A DNA stretch of 24,931 nucleotides from Isochrysis galbana. Lineage: Eukaryota > Haptophyta > Isochrysidales > Isochrysidaceae. The notes under the pieces are model-generated. The model made no database searches. It saw only the letters and a program-made list of their open reading frames with translations, and was not told the DNA's origin. Numbering within the stretch: the first letter of the stretch is position 1; every line of letters starts with the position of its first letter. Below, piece after piece: positions 1-9,935 of the stretch. The stretch lies in NCBI GenBank assembly GCA_018136815.1, contig JADDIW010000035.1, positions 1-24,931 of the forward strand, written 5' to 3'. A program made the translations under genes and the position numbers.

Positions 1-112
1 AAGTCTGGTGAGAATGTCCATTAGCTGCACACCGATGCATTCAAAGCGCGCGGATGGCATATCCGCCATCGCGGGTAGGATGGTCCTAATGATCATTAAC
101 TATTGCGCTCAC

Positions 113-920
113 CTGTCAATAAAGCGCACGCACTCGGGAAAGTGCGACTCCAGCTCGAGCCCTGCCTCCGGCCTGTCATGAAGCGGAACTCGGAGGTATG
201 ATAGATGGGGCATCTCGCCGAAGAAGTTTGACAGGTCTTCGGTCACATTTAGGATGTGCCTGATGAGAGCGGCACGAGGCAGGCCTACTGTCAAGGTTCG
301 TGTCTCATTTTCCTCGTGAGCTGGCACCAACGCTGCTGAGAGGTCTGGGATAAAGTGGCCACAACTCACGTGACACCAAGTGCCTGCAGCCTGTCCGTGT
401 CAGAGGCGGTCACACGGTCACCAAGGAATAGAAAGTTCTCCAAGATCTCCCCTCTCCAGCTATTTTGGAGGAATTCGGAGTGGGCGGAGTCACTGCAGGA
501 GCCGATCTCAAGGGTGAGCGACTGCATACGAGTCGGGCGCCTGGGGCTGCGGCGGCACAGGAGTAGAACGTGCTCGTCAGACGCAGGTCCAGGCCGAGAC
601 ACCGAAGGCTTAGGTGCTTGTTTCCATCTGAAGTGCGATGTTGTGCATGGGCTTGGGATGTGCAGGAAGCAGACGCACTGTACTGGGCTTTGGTCTGGCG
701 AGATGGGCGAGTCATTGTTGTCCGACGGGGTGCGCATGGCTGTTTCCTGCTGCCGCTTTAGCCTGTCGAGCTCCAGCTTGGAAGCCTCTGAGGAGTAGAC
801 GAGTCGAGCGGGAGCAGAGCGAGTCTTGTGTATAGCACGCAGTCTCTCATCACCACTGCCAGGCCTGCCGCTCTCATGCCTCGGCTTGCGCAATGGCTCG
901 ATCTCGCCCTGGACAGCCAT
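113..920 (-). CDS. Dual-specificity protein phosphatase, 5' part (two exons, runs off left edge)
   Basis: This encodes the N-terminal half of a DUSP-type (MAP-kinase-phosphatase-like) protein tyrosine/serine phosphatase domain. Exon 1 ends at 370 with ILENFLFLGD, ASD and LQALGVT; exon 2 (259-113) continues with HILNVTEDLSNFF, YLRVPLHD and HFPECVRFID. These match the order of the DUSP core up to just before the catalytic loop. The 110-bp intron (369-260) has donor gtgagt and acceptor atcag, and joins the frames exactly to read GVT-HILNVT. Exon 2 ends in AG|gtgagc at 113/112, so the Cys-containing HC-x5-R exon must lie beyond position 1. The start is uncertain: the ATG at 920 is a reasonable choice and gives an N-terminus with a short charged helix (EASKLELDRLKRQQE). 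A stop-free but poorly coding-looking stretch (about 700-522) may be an unrecognised intron ending in tatgcag|TCGCTC. Family call is firm; exact substrate is unknown. Confidence 0.82.
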
Positions 921-1017
921 AGGCAAAGACAGGCTGCTGCACATTCGAAAGACGTGGGTGGGAAGGAGGGGAACGCTTGGGGGAGGACGGCCGCGGGGGG
1001 CGAGCCTTGCCAGTCCC

Positions 1018-1304
1018 TCTTCTCTCTCTCTCTCCCCCCACCCCACTCCTCCACTTCTTTCTCTTCCCTATCTCCGTCCGTTTCTATTCTATCTGTCTCT
1101 TTCTCTTCCTCGCGCGCCCTCCACCCCCCATCTCTCTCCCCATTTTTTCTCTCCTCCTCTCCCTCTGAGTCCCGCAGCCAAAACGGTCGCGGGACGACAG
1201 CAGTCAGCGTCTCTCTCTCTCCCTCCCTCCCTCTCCCTCTCCCTCTCTCCCTCCCTCCCCCCCCCTCTCTCTAAACCTCCCTCTCCCCAACCACCGCAGT
1301 CAGC

Positions 1305-1369
<65 letters not shown>

Positions 1370-1390
1370 TCCCTCTCTCCCCAACCCCCG
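1018..1390. repeat. Pyrimidine-rich microsatellite region with (CT)n tract and ~95-bp tandem duplication
   Basis: The plus strand is almost pure C/T. The core is an uninterrupted CT run at about 1305-1365. The block beginning GCAGTCAGCGTCTCT at 1200 recurs at 1296, and each copy ends in an AACCTCCCTCTC-CCCAACC segment, so the region looks like two tandem ~95-bp units whose internal CT tracts differ in length. It lies just upstream of the minus-strand phosphatase gene. Long ORFs read through it are serine/leucine or arginine/glutamate runs and are not genes. Confidence 0.85.
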
Positions 1391-1456
1391 AAGGAAGGGG
1401 GGGGAGAGGAGTCGCGAGATCCAATCCTCTTCTCATCTCTACTCTAGACTCCACTT

Positions 1457-1960
1457 ATGCCTGCCACCTCATCTCCTCGGATCGCCCCCTCTCCTCGTTT
1501 TCAGTTACAACAGGCAGCGAAAAGCTCGTTTCCACCTGACCGACGAGCGATCGTAACGGCCCGGAACGGGAGAGAGCGCCGCCAGACGATCTCATTGGCT
1601 TTGGTTGCGAGGAGAGGAGAAGTTCCGAGGGTCAGCGTCTTCCCTCTTGCCTCCATGTTCAGATTCAGTAGTGGGGGGGGTGCGCTCGAGCCGTTTGTTC
1701 GGAGGAGTGAAATCATCTCGAGGTTGCCGCCGTCCTCCCCAACGGCGGCAGCGACGACCCACTTCCTAGTGGGCAAGTGGGCATCCGTGCAAGAGATCGT
1801 CGAGATGTGGGAAGAGCTCCCGCTGCGCGAGGCTGCGAGGCTCCAGACCAACGAACGCAAAACCGTCGACCACCGTTTCAGCGGCGTCGCACCGCAACAG
1901 CGCAACAGCGGCAGGTTTGATGACAAGCGCGAGTGGCAGCCGCTGGTGAAACTGCCGTAG
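1457..1960 (+). CDS. Uncertain hypothetical ORF, 167 codons
   Basis: An ATG-initiated open frame whose second half (from the internal Met at about 1658) has a less repetitive, protein-like composition, for example VGKWASVQEIVEMWEEL and REAARLQTNERKTVDHRF. I recognise no family, and no flanking splice sites clearly extend it. A shorter antisense ORF overlaps it. It could be a gene fragment, a transposon relic or chance. The AT-rich stretch straight after the stop contains AATAAA (1985-1990), which would suit a 3' end. Confidence 0.2.
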   Translation: MPATSSPRIAPSPRFQLQQAAKSSFPPDRRAIVTARNGRERRQTISLALVARRGEVPRVSVFPLASMFRFSSGGGALEPFVRRSEIISRLPPSSPTAAATTHFLVGKWASVQEIVEMWEELPLREAARLQTNERKTVDHRFSGVAPQQRNSGRFDDKREWQPLVKLP

Positions 1961-2621
1961 ATACAACAATATCGCTGGCGGATAAATAAAGAAAATTATT
2001 TCATATTCTCGCCGCGCACGCGACTCTGGACTCTGGACCCACTACCACTACTCTCACGCAGGCGTTGTACACCCCCACTCCCCCCGCCCAAACACAATCA
2101 GGGGCTTTATACTACAAAATAAGGATAGGGCGATCGAACAGGTTTTCTATTAGGGCCTACGCATACGACCCCCGAACCCCGAGAGAAAATTGGGGTCGTC
2201 CGAAAATCGGAAATCGGATGAGTTTCACGGTCCTTATATTACAATATCACAGTGAGGGAGATGCAGGGCATCCCAAAAATTGGAGTTTGCTGATTGCTGA
2301 TGTTTGATGTTTGAACGTACAAGTACAAGTACAGCAAGTGTAAGTTGTAAGTTATCTAGAGGGCGACGCGAGGCGTTCGGCCCTTGTCCCTTGTAGCTTG
2401 TAGCAGAGCTGCCCCTCCTTTGCCCTTTGGTTCACTGAACAAAACGGTCCTTCCCGCGTGCAAACCCCCCCCCCCCCCCGTGCGAGAGAGAGAGAGCCCA
2501 AATACGCCCCCCCCCCCCTCCCCAATCCCCAATCCCCGATATGTAGACTCGCCCAGGAAGGGCCCAAATACCAAATACATATTAGTTATACGATAATAAC
2601 TATCAGTAAACTGATAGGGTC
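1961..2621. other. Non-coding AT-richer interval with short repeats and C-runs
   Basis: No convincing gene. It holds an AATAAA-containing AT stretch near 1985, a TCTCGCCGCGCACGCGAC block (2007-2024) resembling 13528-13545, a repeat motif near 2124 shared with 18277 and 23493, several GT/AAGT short tandem runs (about 2315-2353), and homopolymeric C runs at about 2465-2480 and 2508-2518. Confidence 0.6.
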
Positions 2622-2738
2622 ATGGAGCGCGCGCCGCTCCCCTCCTCCCCTGCCGCCACCCCCGCCGCGCCGGCCGAACGGGCCGCGACCACGGCCGCGC
2701 CACAGAAGCGCGCGCGAGGATCACCCAAGCCTGAACAG
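2622..2738 (+). CDS. Possible first coding exon (39 codons) ending at a GTGAGC donor
   Basis: The ATG at 2622 opens a GC-rich frame of 39 codons, rich in Ala/Pro and ending in a basic stretch (QKRARGSPKPEQ). A strong donor, CAG|gtgagc, follows at 2738/2739. No downstream exon can be identified because the next ~850 bp are low-complexity. It may be an orphan exon of a decayed or unrecognised gene, or chance. Confidence 0.2.
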
Positions 2739-3626
2739 GTGAGCACGAGCCACGGCCCGTGCCGCCTCCCGCAAGCCCCACACCACCAGGGCGCCAGCAT
2801 GGCCACCATGGCCACACAGACAAGCCACCCCCTCCAGCCGCCAGCAACCAGCCCCAAAGTGGGTCTGGGAGCCGACAGCACTCCTCCCATAGGGAAAGCC
2901 CTCGGGCTGGGCCCCTACAAAGTCGCGGCTCAGGCCTCGTGCGCAAGCACGAGACCCTGACCCGACAAGACAACCCATCACACCCCAGTGTGGGCCTGAG
3001 CTCTGTACGCATCACTGTATGCACTGAGCACAGGCCCAAGGGCCGTACATCCAGCGCGGCCTACAAGCCTGTCACGAATGGGCCACCAGGCCTCACCCCC
3101 ACCCTCTCCAAGCGAGAAGGAACCAGCAGGTCGAGGGTGCACCCCTTGACAGGAACTGCACAACACTCAACAGCCCCAGGGGACAACAAGATACAACAGT
3201 TGTACAACACACAGCCCTCATGGGCGCACGCGCGCATACGAAAACGACACGACAGCGCTGCAACGCAGCACGCCACAGTCATCCCAATCACCCTTGCAGC
3301 ACTAACCAACCCTTCCACAACACCGCACAGGTCGCACTCAACATGGAGGACTCCCAAGAAATGGAGCCCTGCCTCTACCTACCATTGGGCCCGGCCAGCT
3401 TTTAGCTTTTCGCGAATTTTTTTGAAAAAAAAATTGGCCGAAACCTGGGCGGGCAAGCGGGAAGCTAAGGGGGCAGCACGAAATTTGGGGTCAGTCACGG
3501 GGCGCTGGCGCCGGCGGGCCGGCTGGGCGGCTGGGCGAGCAGAGAGGGGGAGGGGGACTGTGGTGAAGTTTCGTTACGGGTTTTAACGACAAAATCACCT
3601 GGCCCTCTTTTGACGGAACGCGACTT
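2739..3626. other. C/A-rich low-complexity interval, no identifiable gene
   Basis: Six-frame reading gives only proline/serine/threonine-rich frames without family features, although one plus-strand frame stays open for 275 codons. At 3412-3435 there is an AT-rich near-palindrome (GAATTTTTTTGAAAAAAAAATT) similar in flavour to an AT-rich patch at 11550-11625. I see no RNA gene. Confidence 0.5.
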
Positions 3627-3773
3627 CGATACACTGAGAGAAGACGGAAGACAGTCATAGAACGTTTGATGACATCGAGAGAAAGTAAGAGAAGAGGCAG
3701 TATACCAATCGACGAGACCTTGAGGCTTAAAATAACCCACCGGTTAGAAGTAAAAGTCTGTCATCGTAGGGAA
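3627..3773 (+). repeat. Direct repeat copy 1 (147 bp)
   Basis: Starts CGATACACTGAGAGAAGACG and ends GTCTGTCATCGTAGGGAA. It matches copy 2 at 4203-4356 with one substitution (AACGTTTG versus AACATTTG) and a 7-bp tandem duplication (AAATAAC) present only in copy 2. Flanking sequences diverge immediately at both ends, so the boundaries are sharp. Confidence 0.93.
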
Positions 3774-4202
3774 TACGACACTCCCCGACTAAATTCGAGT
3801 CGTCCCGACGAGCGGTATGGAAAGAGAACGAAGTAACCGAAATAGAAGAAATCCAGAATTAGAGCGGCGAGGCAAGAGAAACCAAAGATAACCGAGAAAC
3901 GAAACGTTGAAAGCGACGCTTAAAATAGAAGACGAGAGCACCCGTGGGCCCGTTGAGCACAAATTCGGAAGCTTGACGCGGCGACCTATTTGTACGCATC
4001 GTCCCACCCATTTCTCCCTTTTACAGGAGTTTTGCTCGGGTGTTGCGGTGGGTGCAACCGCAGACGACACGCGTCTCATCTCCTACAAATAACGGCAATC
4101 AACGAAGAAAGAGAAACAATCTGCAACAACAACGAAAGAGAGGGAATGATTCCGAAGACACGGTCGGAGCAACGAGAGCAGACCTCGCTGGGGAGCTACA
4201 AC

Positions 4203-4356
4203 CGATACACTGAGAGAAGACGGAAGACAGTCATAGAACATTTGATGACATCGAGAGAAAGTAAGAGAAGAGGCAGTATACCAATCGACGAGACCTTGAG
4301 GCTTAAAATAACAAATAACCCACCGGTTAGAAGTAAAAGTCTGTCATCGTAGGGAA
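4203..4356 (+). repeat. Direct repeat copy 2 (154 bp)
   Basis: Second copy of the repeat at 3627-3773, in the same orientation, with one base change and an extra AAATAAC. The two copies enclose 429 bp of purine-rich sequence with no protein features. The arrangement (short long-terminal-repeat-like ends, no coding interior) fits a TRIM-type non-autonomous LTR element or a local segmental duplication. I found no clear target-site duplication or TG...CA ends. Confidence 0.93.
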
Positions 4357-4619
4357 GCAAGGCATTCATCGTTATAATTCTCTGCTTTCTCTCGTTCTCG
4401 GTCAAAAGCTTCGCGTGGACCCCTATGATCTTGGGTTGGAGTGCCCTCTCTCTTCTCTCGACGTATGTATGTCTCTCGAAGAACGGGAAGCGGGAAGTTT
4501 CCCCACCCTTTTTCGTATGGGTGATACGCGTGCCACTCCCACCTGTGTTGGGGCATCAGCTTGTCACCTCACATCAGTTGAGCTTATATCAGCTTACAGA
4601 CCTCTATCAGCCATCAGCT
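4357..4619. other. Intergenic, ATCAGCT-rich stretch
   Basis: No gene seen. From about 4556 the sequence carries several loose ATCAG(C/T) repeats, which form the target context for the inverted-repeat element that follows. Confidence 0.5.
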
Positions 4620-4821
4620 ACCTAGATGGGAAATAAGTATTTTCCGTATTTGGCTAGAGGCTAGAGGCCAAACACATATGTATTTGGCTGTATTTGAAGC
4701 GCGTCCTGGGTTGTAGGCCTCGAATGTATTTGAAATGTATTTGGCCGGAGGCCAAATACCAAATACATTTTTTTGTATTTGGCTGTATTTGCAGGCCCCA
4801 ACACCGTATTTCCCATCTAGG
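4620..4821. mobile_element. MITE-like inverted-repeat element, ~202 bp
   Basis: The ends are perfect 15-bp inverted repeats, CCTAGATGGGAAATA (4621-4635) and TATTTCCCATCTAGG (4807-4821). They are flanked by ATCAGCT on both sides (4613-4619 and 4822-4828), a 7-bp target-site duplication or 8 bp with ambiguity. The interior is built from GTATTTGGC-type units and their complements, including the perfect hairpin GTATTTGGCC-GGA-GGCCAAATAC near 4739-4761. There is no coding capacity. The terminal sequence resembles the ends of the element at 18674-19055, suggesting a hAT-like family, but no transposase is present here. Confidence 0.75.
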
Positions 4822-5192
4822 ATCAGCTGTTATCTATTATCAGCCCCAACCAAGGCTCCAAAGCAAGACATTATCAGCTTATATTGGCTTTCTCTTTCTC
4901 ATTCAGTCTCATTCACACCAACATATTCACTCAAGCTCGGACTCGGGCCGAAGAAACCCCCGAATGGGCCTCGCTGAATGAAGACGAAGTGAACCCAAAA
5001 GAAGAAGGTGCAACCTGAGGTCCAGTTGACTCGCCACCCTGGGTACTCCTAGAGTACTACTTGTACCTACTCCTAGTACTTGACGTTCTCACCCTGGGTA
5101 GATTCTCCTACTCTAGAGTAGTGAGAAGAAAGGAGCCCGAGAATTGAAGGGACGTCGGTTGGTCGTCGACGTGGACGGCGCGCGCGCGCGGG
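4822..5192. other. Upstream region of the ACL4-like gene
   Basis: No gene. It contains a reverse-strand copy of the recurrent tail motif (5002-5022, reading ACCTCAGGTTGCACCTTCT on the minus strand). Between 5038 and 5125 there are repeated TAGAGTACT/CTAGTACT and ACCCTGGGTA units just ahead of the ACL4-like start. These could be promoter elements, but nothing proves it. Confidence 0.4.
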
Positions 5193-6420
5193 ATGGGGAA
5201 GCGGTCTTCCGGCGCGCTGAAGGGCACAGCGGGTAAGGGCTCGTCTGCGGAGGAGGTGGAGGGTTTGCTCGAGGAGGCGCGGGTGTGTCTGGATCAGCTT
5301 GAGCCGCAGCGCGCGCTCGAGGCCTGCCGCGCCGCTGTTGCCCTCGACAACGGCTCGGTTGCCGCGCTGGATGCACTCGCGGAGGCGGCGCTCGCATGCG
5401 GCGAGGCGGAGGAAGCGAAGCAGGCGCTTAGTCGCTCGGTCGAGCTGTCACCATCGGGCGGCGCCGGGAGATACATGTACCTGGGACAGCTCTCAGACGG
5501 TGCGGACGCGCTCGCCTGGTTCGCGAAGGGTATTGCCGGGTTGCGTGACGCGCTTGCCGCCATTGACCAGACAAGCGGCTCACGTGACGAGCTGCATGAG
5601 GCTTGGATCGAGGCAACCAACGCGCTCGCCGTCGGTCTGTGTTCAGTGGCAGAGATCTACCTCACTGATGCCTGTGACGAGCCCGATGCGGAGCAGACAT
5701 GCGACGCGCTCACAGCGGAGGCAGTCGAGCTTGTCTCTCGTCTGCCGCGCGCAGATGTGGTTGAGCCATTCCAGACGCGTGCATCCCTCAAGCTGTCGCA
5801 GCAAGATGAGGAGGGGGCCGAGCCGCTGCTACTCAAGGCGCTTGATATTGTGAGAAGGGCTGGAGATGACGAGGACACCGAAGGGATTGGTGAGGGGGAG
5901 GCAGGGGAGGTGAAGGGCAGCCGGACGAGCCGAACTAGGGGAGGTGCTCAAAGCTCATCTGCGGGAAATGAGCCGGCCTCCAGCGAGGAGCCGCCTCCGG
6001 AGATGCCGTCCATTGAGTTGCGCCTTTCGCTGGCCAAGATGTTGATGGAAGTTGGCAGAGCTGCGGACGCTCTCGAGGTGTTGCAGGGCGCTCGCGTGGA
6101 GGACGATGATTCGTGCGAAATCAGATATTTGCTTTGTACCGCCGCGTTGTTGACAGGAGAGGTGAGTACAACTTGAGGGTGGCGACATGTGTGAGGGTGG
6201 GATGGCTTTGCGGCACTCTGCACTAGCTGCGCTTGCGACATCTCACTCCTTTGCTGCGCACTGTCGTCAGGTGGAGCTTGCGCGAGAAGAGGCGACTGCG
6301 GCGATTGAGTGGGTGAATTCGCCTGCGTGCCCGCCTGAGGAGCGAGAGTGGCTCGAGCAATTGCAGGATGCTCTGAATGACGCGAATGATGCTGCGGGCG
6401 GCCAGATGGCAACCGATTGA
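5193..6420 (+). CDS. ACL4: TPR-repeat assembly chaperone of ribosomal protein L4 (ACL4 family), two exons
   Basis: Acl4-family proteins are TPR chaperones that bind newly made ribosomal protein L4 (uL4) and escort it to the nucleus for 60S assembly. Exon 1 is 5193-6161 and exon 2 is 6271-6420. The 109-bp intron has donor GAG|gtgagt and acceptor gtcag|GTG, phase 0, giving 372 residues. TPR-like helices occupy residues 20-90 (ARVCLDQLEPQRALEACRAAV, then EEAKQALSRSVELSP). The family signature follows: YMYLGQL-G-DAL-WF-KGI, then AEIYLTDACDEPDAEQTCDAL and ASLKLSQQDEEGAEPLL, with a further helical pair near 280-310. A Ser/Glu/Gly-rich insertion (about 228-270) separates the TPR blocks and ends in an acidic patch. 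The start is the only sensible ATG, preceded by a GC-rich leader. Family assignment rests on the signature motifs and should be firm; L4 binding is inferred from the family. Confidence 0.88.
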
Positions 6421-7333
6421 TCTTGGTCTGCCTCGCTGCTCCCGCGCTGCCCATGGTTCGCCGCCCAGACCGTGGCGATCGGTATTGGCTAGGTTGAAGT
6501 CCAAAACCGGGCACTCAATCTGAACTATTAGCTAGGTTGGGGCCGTCATGCGTATGCATAGAGTAGTGGAATGGGCAGTAGGAAGTGCGGGCCTATCAGG
6601 ATCGAGAAAATAGAACACACATACATCGAACACGGAAACGAACACCGCACGAGCGACTAGGGATATCACCCGGGCGCGAGGGGCAAGGCACCCCGCAAAC
6701 ACAAAACCCCAAGGGGAAAGCCGAATGGCTGGCCCCCCACAACGCGGCACCTTAGACCAAGCCGATACTCGACTGCGCGCCAAGAGCTCCCCCCCCCCCC
6801 CCCCACGTTCCCACGCTAGGCCCAAAGTAGTGCACATGGGCCGACCCCTCGAAACCGAAGACAAAGGAACGAGGCGGGCAACAGAAAGGGGAGCGGGAGT
6901 GGGGCAAGGGCGATGTCCAGCGGAGGTCCTAGGGGGAGGAATACTTTGTAATACATCTAGCTAGTAGCGTAGCAGTAGCAGGCACCTTCAAGAATTTTTT
7001 CAACCAACCACCAACCACCTAGGCAAAATCTTTCACCCTCTCTCTCGTTTTAGTTTTATCTTTCCTCGTCATCGTACTCAGCGACATCAGTCTTTGCCTC
7101 GCCTGTCCGCTGTCCGCTCCCTCTCCCCGCGCTCTCGGTATTCGGGTAAATAATTAATACTACTAATAATTAATATTATATCCTAGCCACCCACCCCCAC
7201 TAACTAGCTAAAAAAAATCTTCTTAAACATTTCCCGCTACGTATGCGGCGTGAGGCAGCTTGCTGGTACACCTCCCTACTACCCAACCTTAACCCCTGAC
7301 AACCCCCTTCCCCTTCCCCAGTTCCCTCTCTAG
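6421..7333. other. Intergenic region downstream of the ACL4-like gene
   Basis: No gene supported. It contains a C-run (about 6790-6804), an AT-rich patch of AATTAATA repeats (7150-7182), and CTAAAAAAAATCTTCTTAA (7209-7227), which closely matches 13509-13527 in the probable copia LTR. Overlapping ORFs on both strands are low-complexity. Confidence 0.5.
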
Positions 7334-7819
7334 TGGAGGAGCTGGTTCCAGGGAGGCCGCGCGCGCTGCTTCGGCCGGGAAGTCGTCTTCTTCACGGACA
7401 GCCCCGATGGCCTCGCGTTCAAGGTGTCCTTGACGTGCGACGATCCGATAAGCGCCCATGAGTTGGAGGAGGTCGTCACCACCACGGCCTTTTGCATCCA
7501 GCACCCCCGGCAGCTCTTGCTGGGAGATTGGAAGTATGACTTTGCACGGTCGTGGTCCGCGGCAACCAAGAGCGCGGCCGAGAGCCTCCAGCGAGCGGGG
7601 AATCAGGAGCTCTACACAATTGACATCCATCTTGTGAACCGCACCTCCTTGGCGAGTTATGACGACGCCGCGATCTCTCAAGTCATGATCACACGCATGC
7701 TGCAGCTCATTCACACGCTTGCAGACGGAGTGGCGGTCACTAGGGCGAAATGCATCCTGGAGACTCCTAGGGAATCGCTTGCCTTTTCCTTTGAAGCAAA
7801 CGGCGTTGAAACTGTGTGA
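7334..7819 (+). pseudogene. 5'-truncated paralogue of the unknown-family ORF at 19824-20571
   Basis: The frame opens after a TAG at 7331 and has no ATG start. From 7379 to the TGA at 7819 it aligns without gaps to 20131-20571 (441 bp each), with about 16 amino-acid differences over about 147 residues. Shared stretches include EVVFFTDSPDGLAFKVSL, HPRQLLLGDWKYDFARSW and RMLQLIHTLA. Upstream of 7379 the two copies are unrelated, so this copy has lost everything 5' of that point. I do not recognise the protein family. Changes include both silent and replacement sites, as expected for a relaxed or dead copy. Truncation at the 5' end with a preserved 3' end is the pattern seen in retroposed elements. 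Confidence 0.75.
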
Positions 7820-8131
7820 AGTCTTCTGAAGACGTCGCCATCTGCTCAGCGTGCTGGCCATGGGCGTGCAAGAGCGGACGTCAGCAGTCTGACGCCCACT
7901 TGGTTGCATTCTTCAACTCGGGCAGCCGGCATGGTTGCATTCTTCGTAACAAGGGCAGTGGGCATGGTTGCATTCTTCAACAAGGGCGGGACGATCGTCC
8001 AAGTTGGAGTGGAGCGGCCGTGGGTCTACGTCCAAGTTAGGGGCCAAGTTAGGGGTCAGTAGAAATTTTATACCTAAATAGACAGGATGGGTGTGACAAA
8101 AAAAGGGAACCTCGAGTTGCACCTTCTTCTA
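7820..8131 (+). repeat. Shared 3' tail of the unknown-family copy A, with three ~31-bp tandem units
   Basis: Homology to copy B continues past the stop codon. It includes tandem units beginning TGGTTGCATTCTTC at 7901, 7932 and 7965; copy B has two, at 20653 and 20684. The ends converge again at AAGTTAGGGGTCAGTAGAAA and the terminal GGGAACCTCGAGTTGCACC (8105-8123). Relative to B, about 340 bp of the small membrane-protein ORF is missing after GTGGGTCTACGTCC (8020-8033). Confidence 0.8.
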
Positions 8132-8593
8132 GCGCCCCTCGTCTTCTTTAACTAACAAGGCGGCTTGCCTTCATTTGTTCTCCTTTCCCTCACTCTCACC
8201 CTACCATGAGCCCCCCCGCGAGCACCCCGAAGGAGAGGCCCAGGAGCACCCCGTACGCGACGAGAACAGCATCGCCTTGGCTCGGCATGAGGGCGCGCCC
8301 CGAGAGGGTCTCCTTCGACAACGCCTGTGCCATCCACAACGCCTGGGGAGCCTACTCGCCGCTCGCCCTCCCACCCCTAGGACTGGGACTCCCTCGTGGT
8401 GGCCCCGCATCGCGTATTTGGAAACGAGGGGTACCAAATGAAGGCAAACGACCTTAACAAGGCCAGAAGACAAGTTATCGCTGGAGGGGAGAGCCTCCGC
8501 TCCCCCCTCCCCTCCCTTTTTCCTTCTTCCTCCTCTCTTCCATGCGGGCGCAGGCCCATGGCCATGGCCCATGGCCCATGGCGCGCGCCTGCG
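8132..8593. other. Unassigned region with weak ORFs
   Basis: An ATG at 8206 opens an 83-codon plus-strand frame, and another frame around 8380-8470 reads a short protein-like segment (DSLVVAPHRVFGNEGYQMKA). Neither matches a family I know and neither is clearly spliced. A run of overlapping CCATGG units lies at about 8557-8583, directly before the MITE end at 8594. Confidence 0.35.
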
Positions 8594-8700
8594 ACCCCGG
8601 ATGGGACAATAGGCTTCTAATAGGTTCTATTGAGAGGTCAAAAAAAAGGCCCACCAGACCTGTTACCTGTTAATAGGTACTAGGTAATAGTAATAGATAA
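8594..8700 (+). mobile_element. Truncated MITE copy related to 18674-19055
   Basis: Starts CCCGGATGGGACAATAGG and matches the reverse complement of the right end of the 18674-19055 element for about 80-100 bp, including CTTCTAATAGGTTCTATT and CCAGACCTGTTACCTGTTAA. The opposite terminal repeat is not found in the next kilobase, so this copy is truncated or diverged. Confidence 0.75.
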
Positions 8701-9015
8701 GAGAGAGGTGTACGAACGAGAATAAATTTGAGCCATAGTGAGTGACCGGACTAAATATATAACGGCAACGGCCGGAGGCGACGGACTGCACGCCGAGGGA
8801 AAGAACCTGGCGCGCGGGGGGGGGGGGGGGGGGCAAGGGAGCGAGGGCACGGCGGGGCAGCATGGGAGGGCGCGTGGCCGATCTCGGAGCGCAGATCGCG
8901 TCCTTTCCATCGCGGAGCGCGGAGCGCGGAGAGAGGAGAGACCCCCCACAGGATATCCTGGGACCGGAGAATGTTTTGGACGAATCTTCCCTCCGCCGGC
9001 CGAGGAGAGGAGGAC
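8701..9015. other. Non-coding, G-run-containing interval
   Basis: No gene seen. It contains an 18-base G run (8816-8833) and short GGAGCGC repeats (8886-8930). ORFs through this area lead into the GA microsatellite and are artefacts. Confidence 0.5.

Positions 9016-9935
<920 letters not shown>

Noticed and set aside
826-1539. Ser/Leu/Pro-rich ORF on the plus strand
   Set aside because: It reads the CT microsatellite and runs antisense to the phosphatase exon.
2759-3586. 275-codon open plus-strand frame
   Set aside because: Low-complexity Pro/Ser/Thr/Arg composition with no domain, probably open because of C/A-rich composition.
7289-7909. 206-codon minus-strand ORF antisense to copy A, mirrored at 19828-20466
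   Set aside because: Open in both copies only because the plus-strand coding sequence is GC-rich; the plus frame has the more protein-like composition, and the antisense protein has no features of its own.
7901-7995. Possible CRISPR-like array (TGGTTGCATTCTTC units)
   Set aside because: Only three short tandem units with no spacer diversity, in a eukaryotic 3' region; it is an ordinary tandem repeat.
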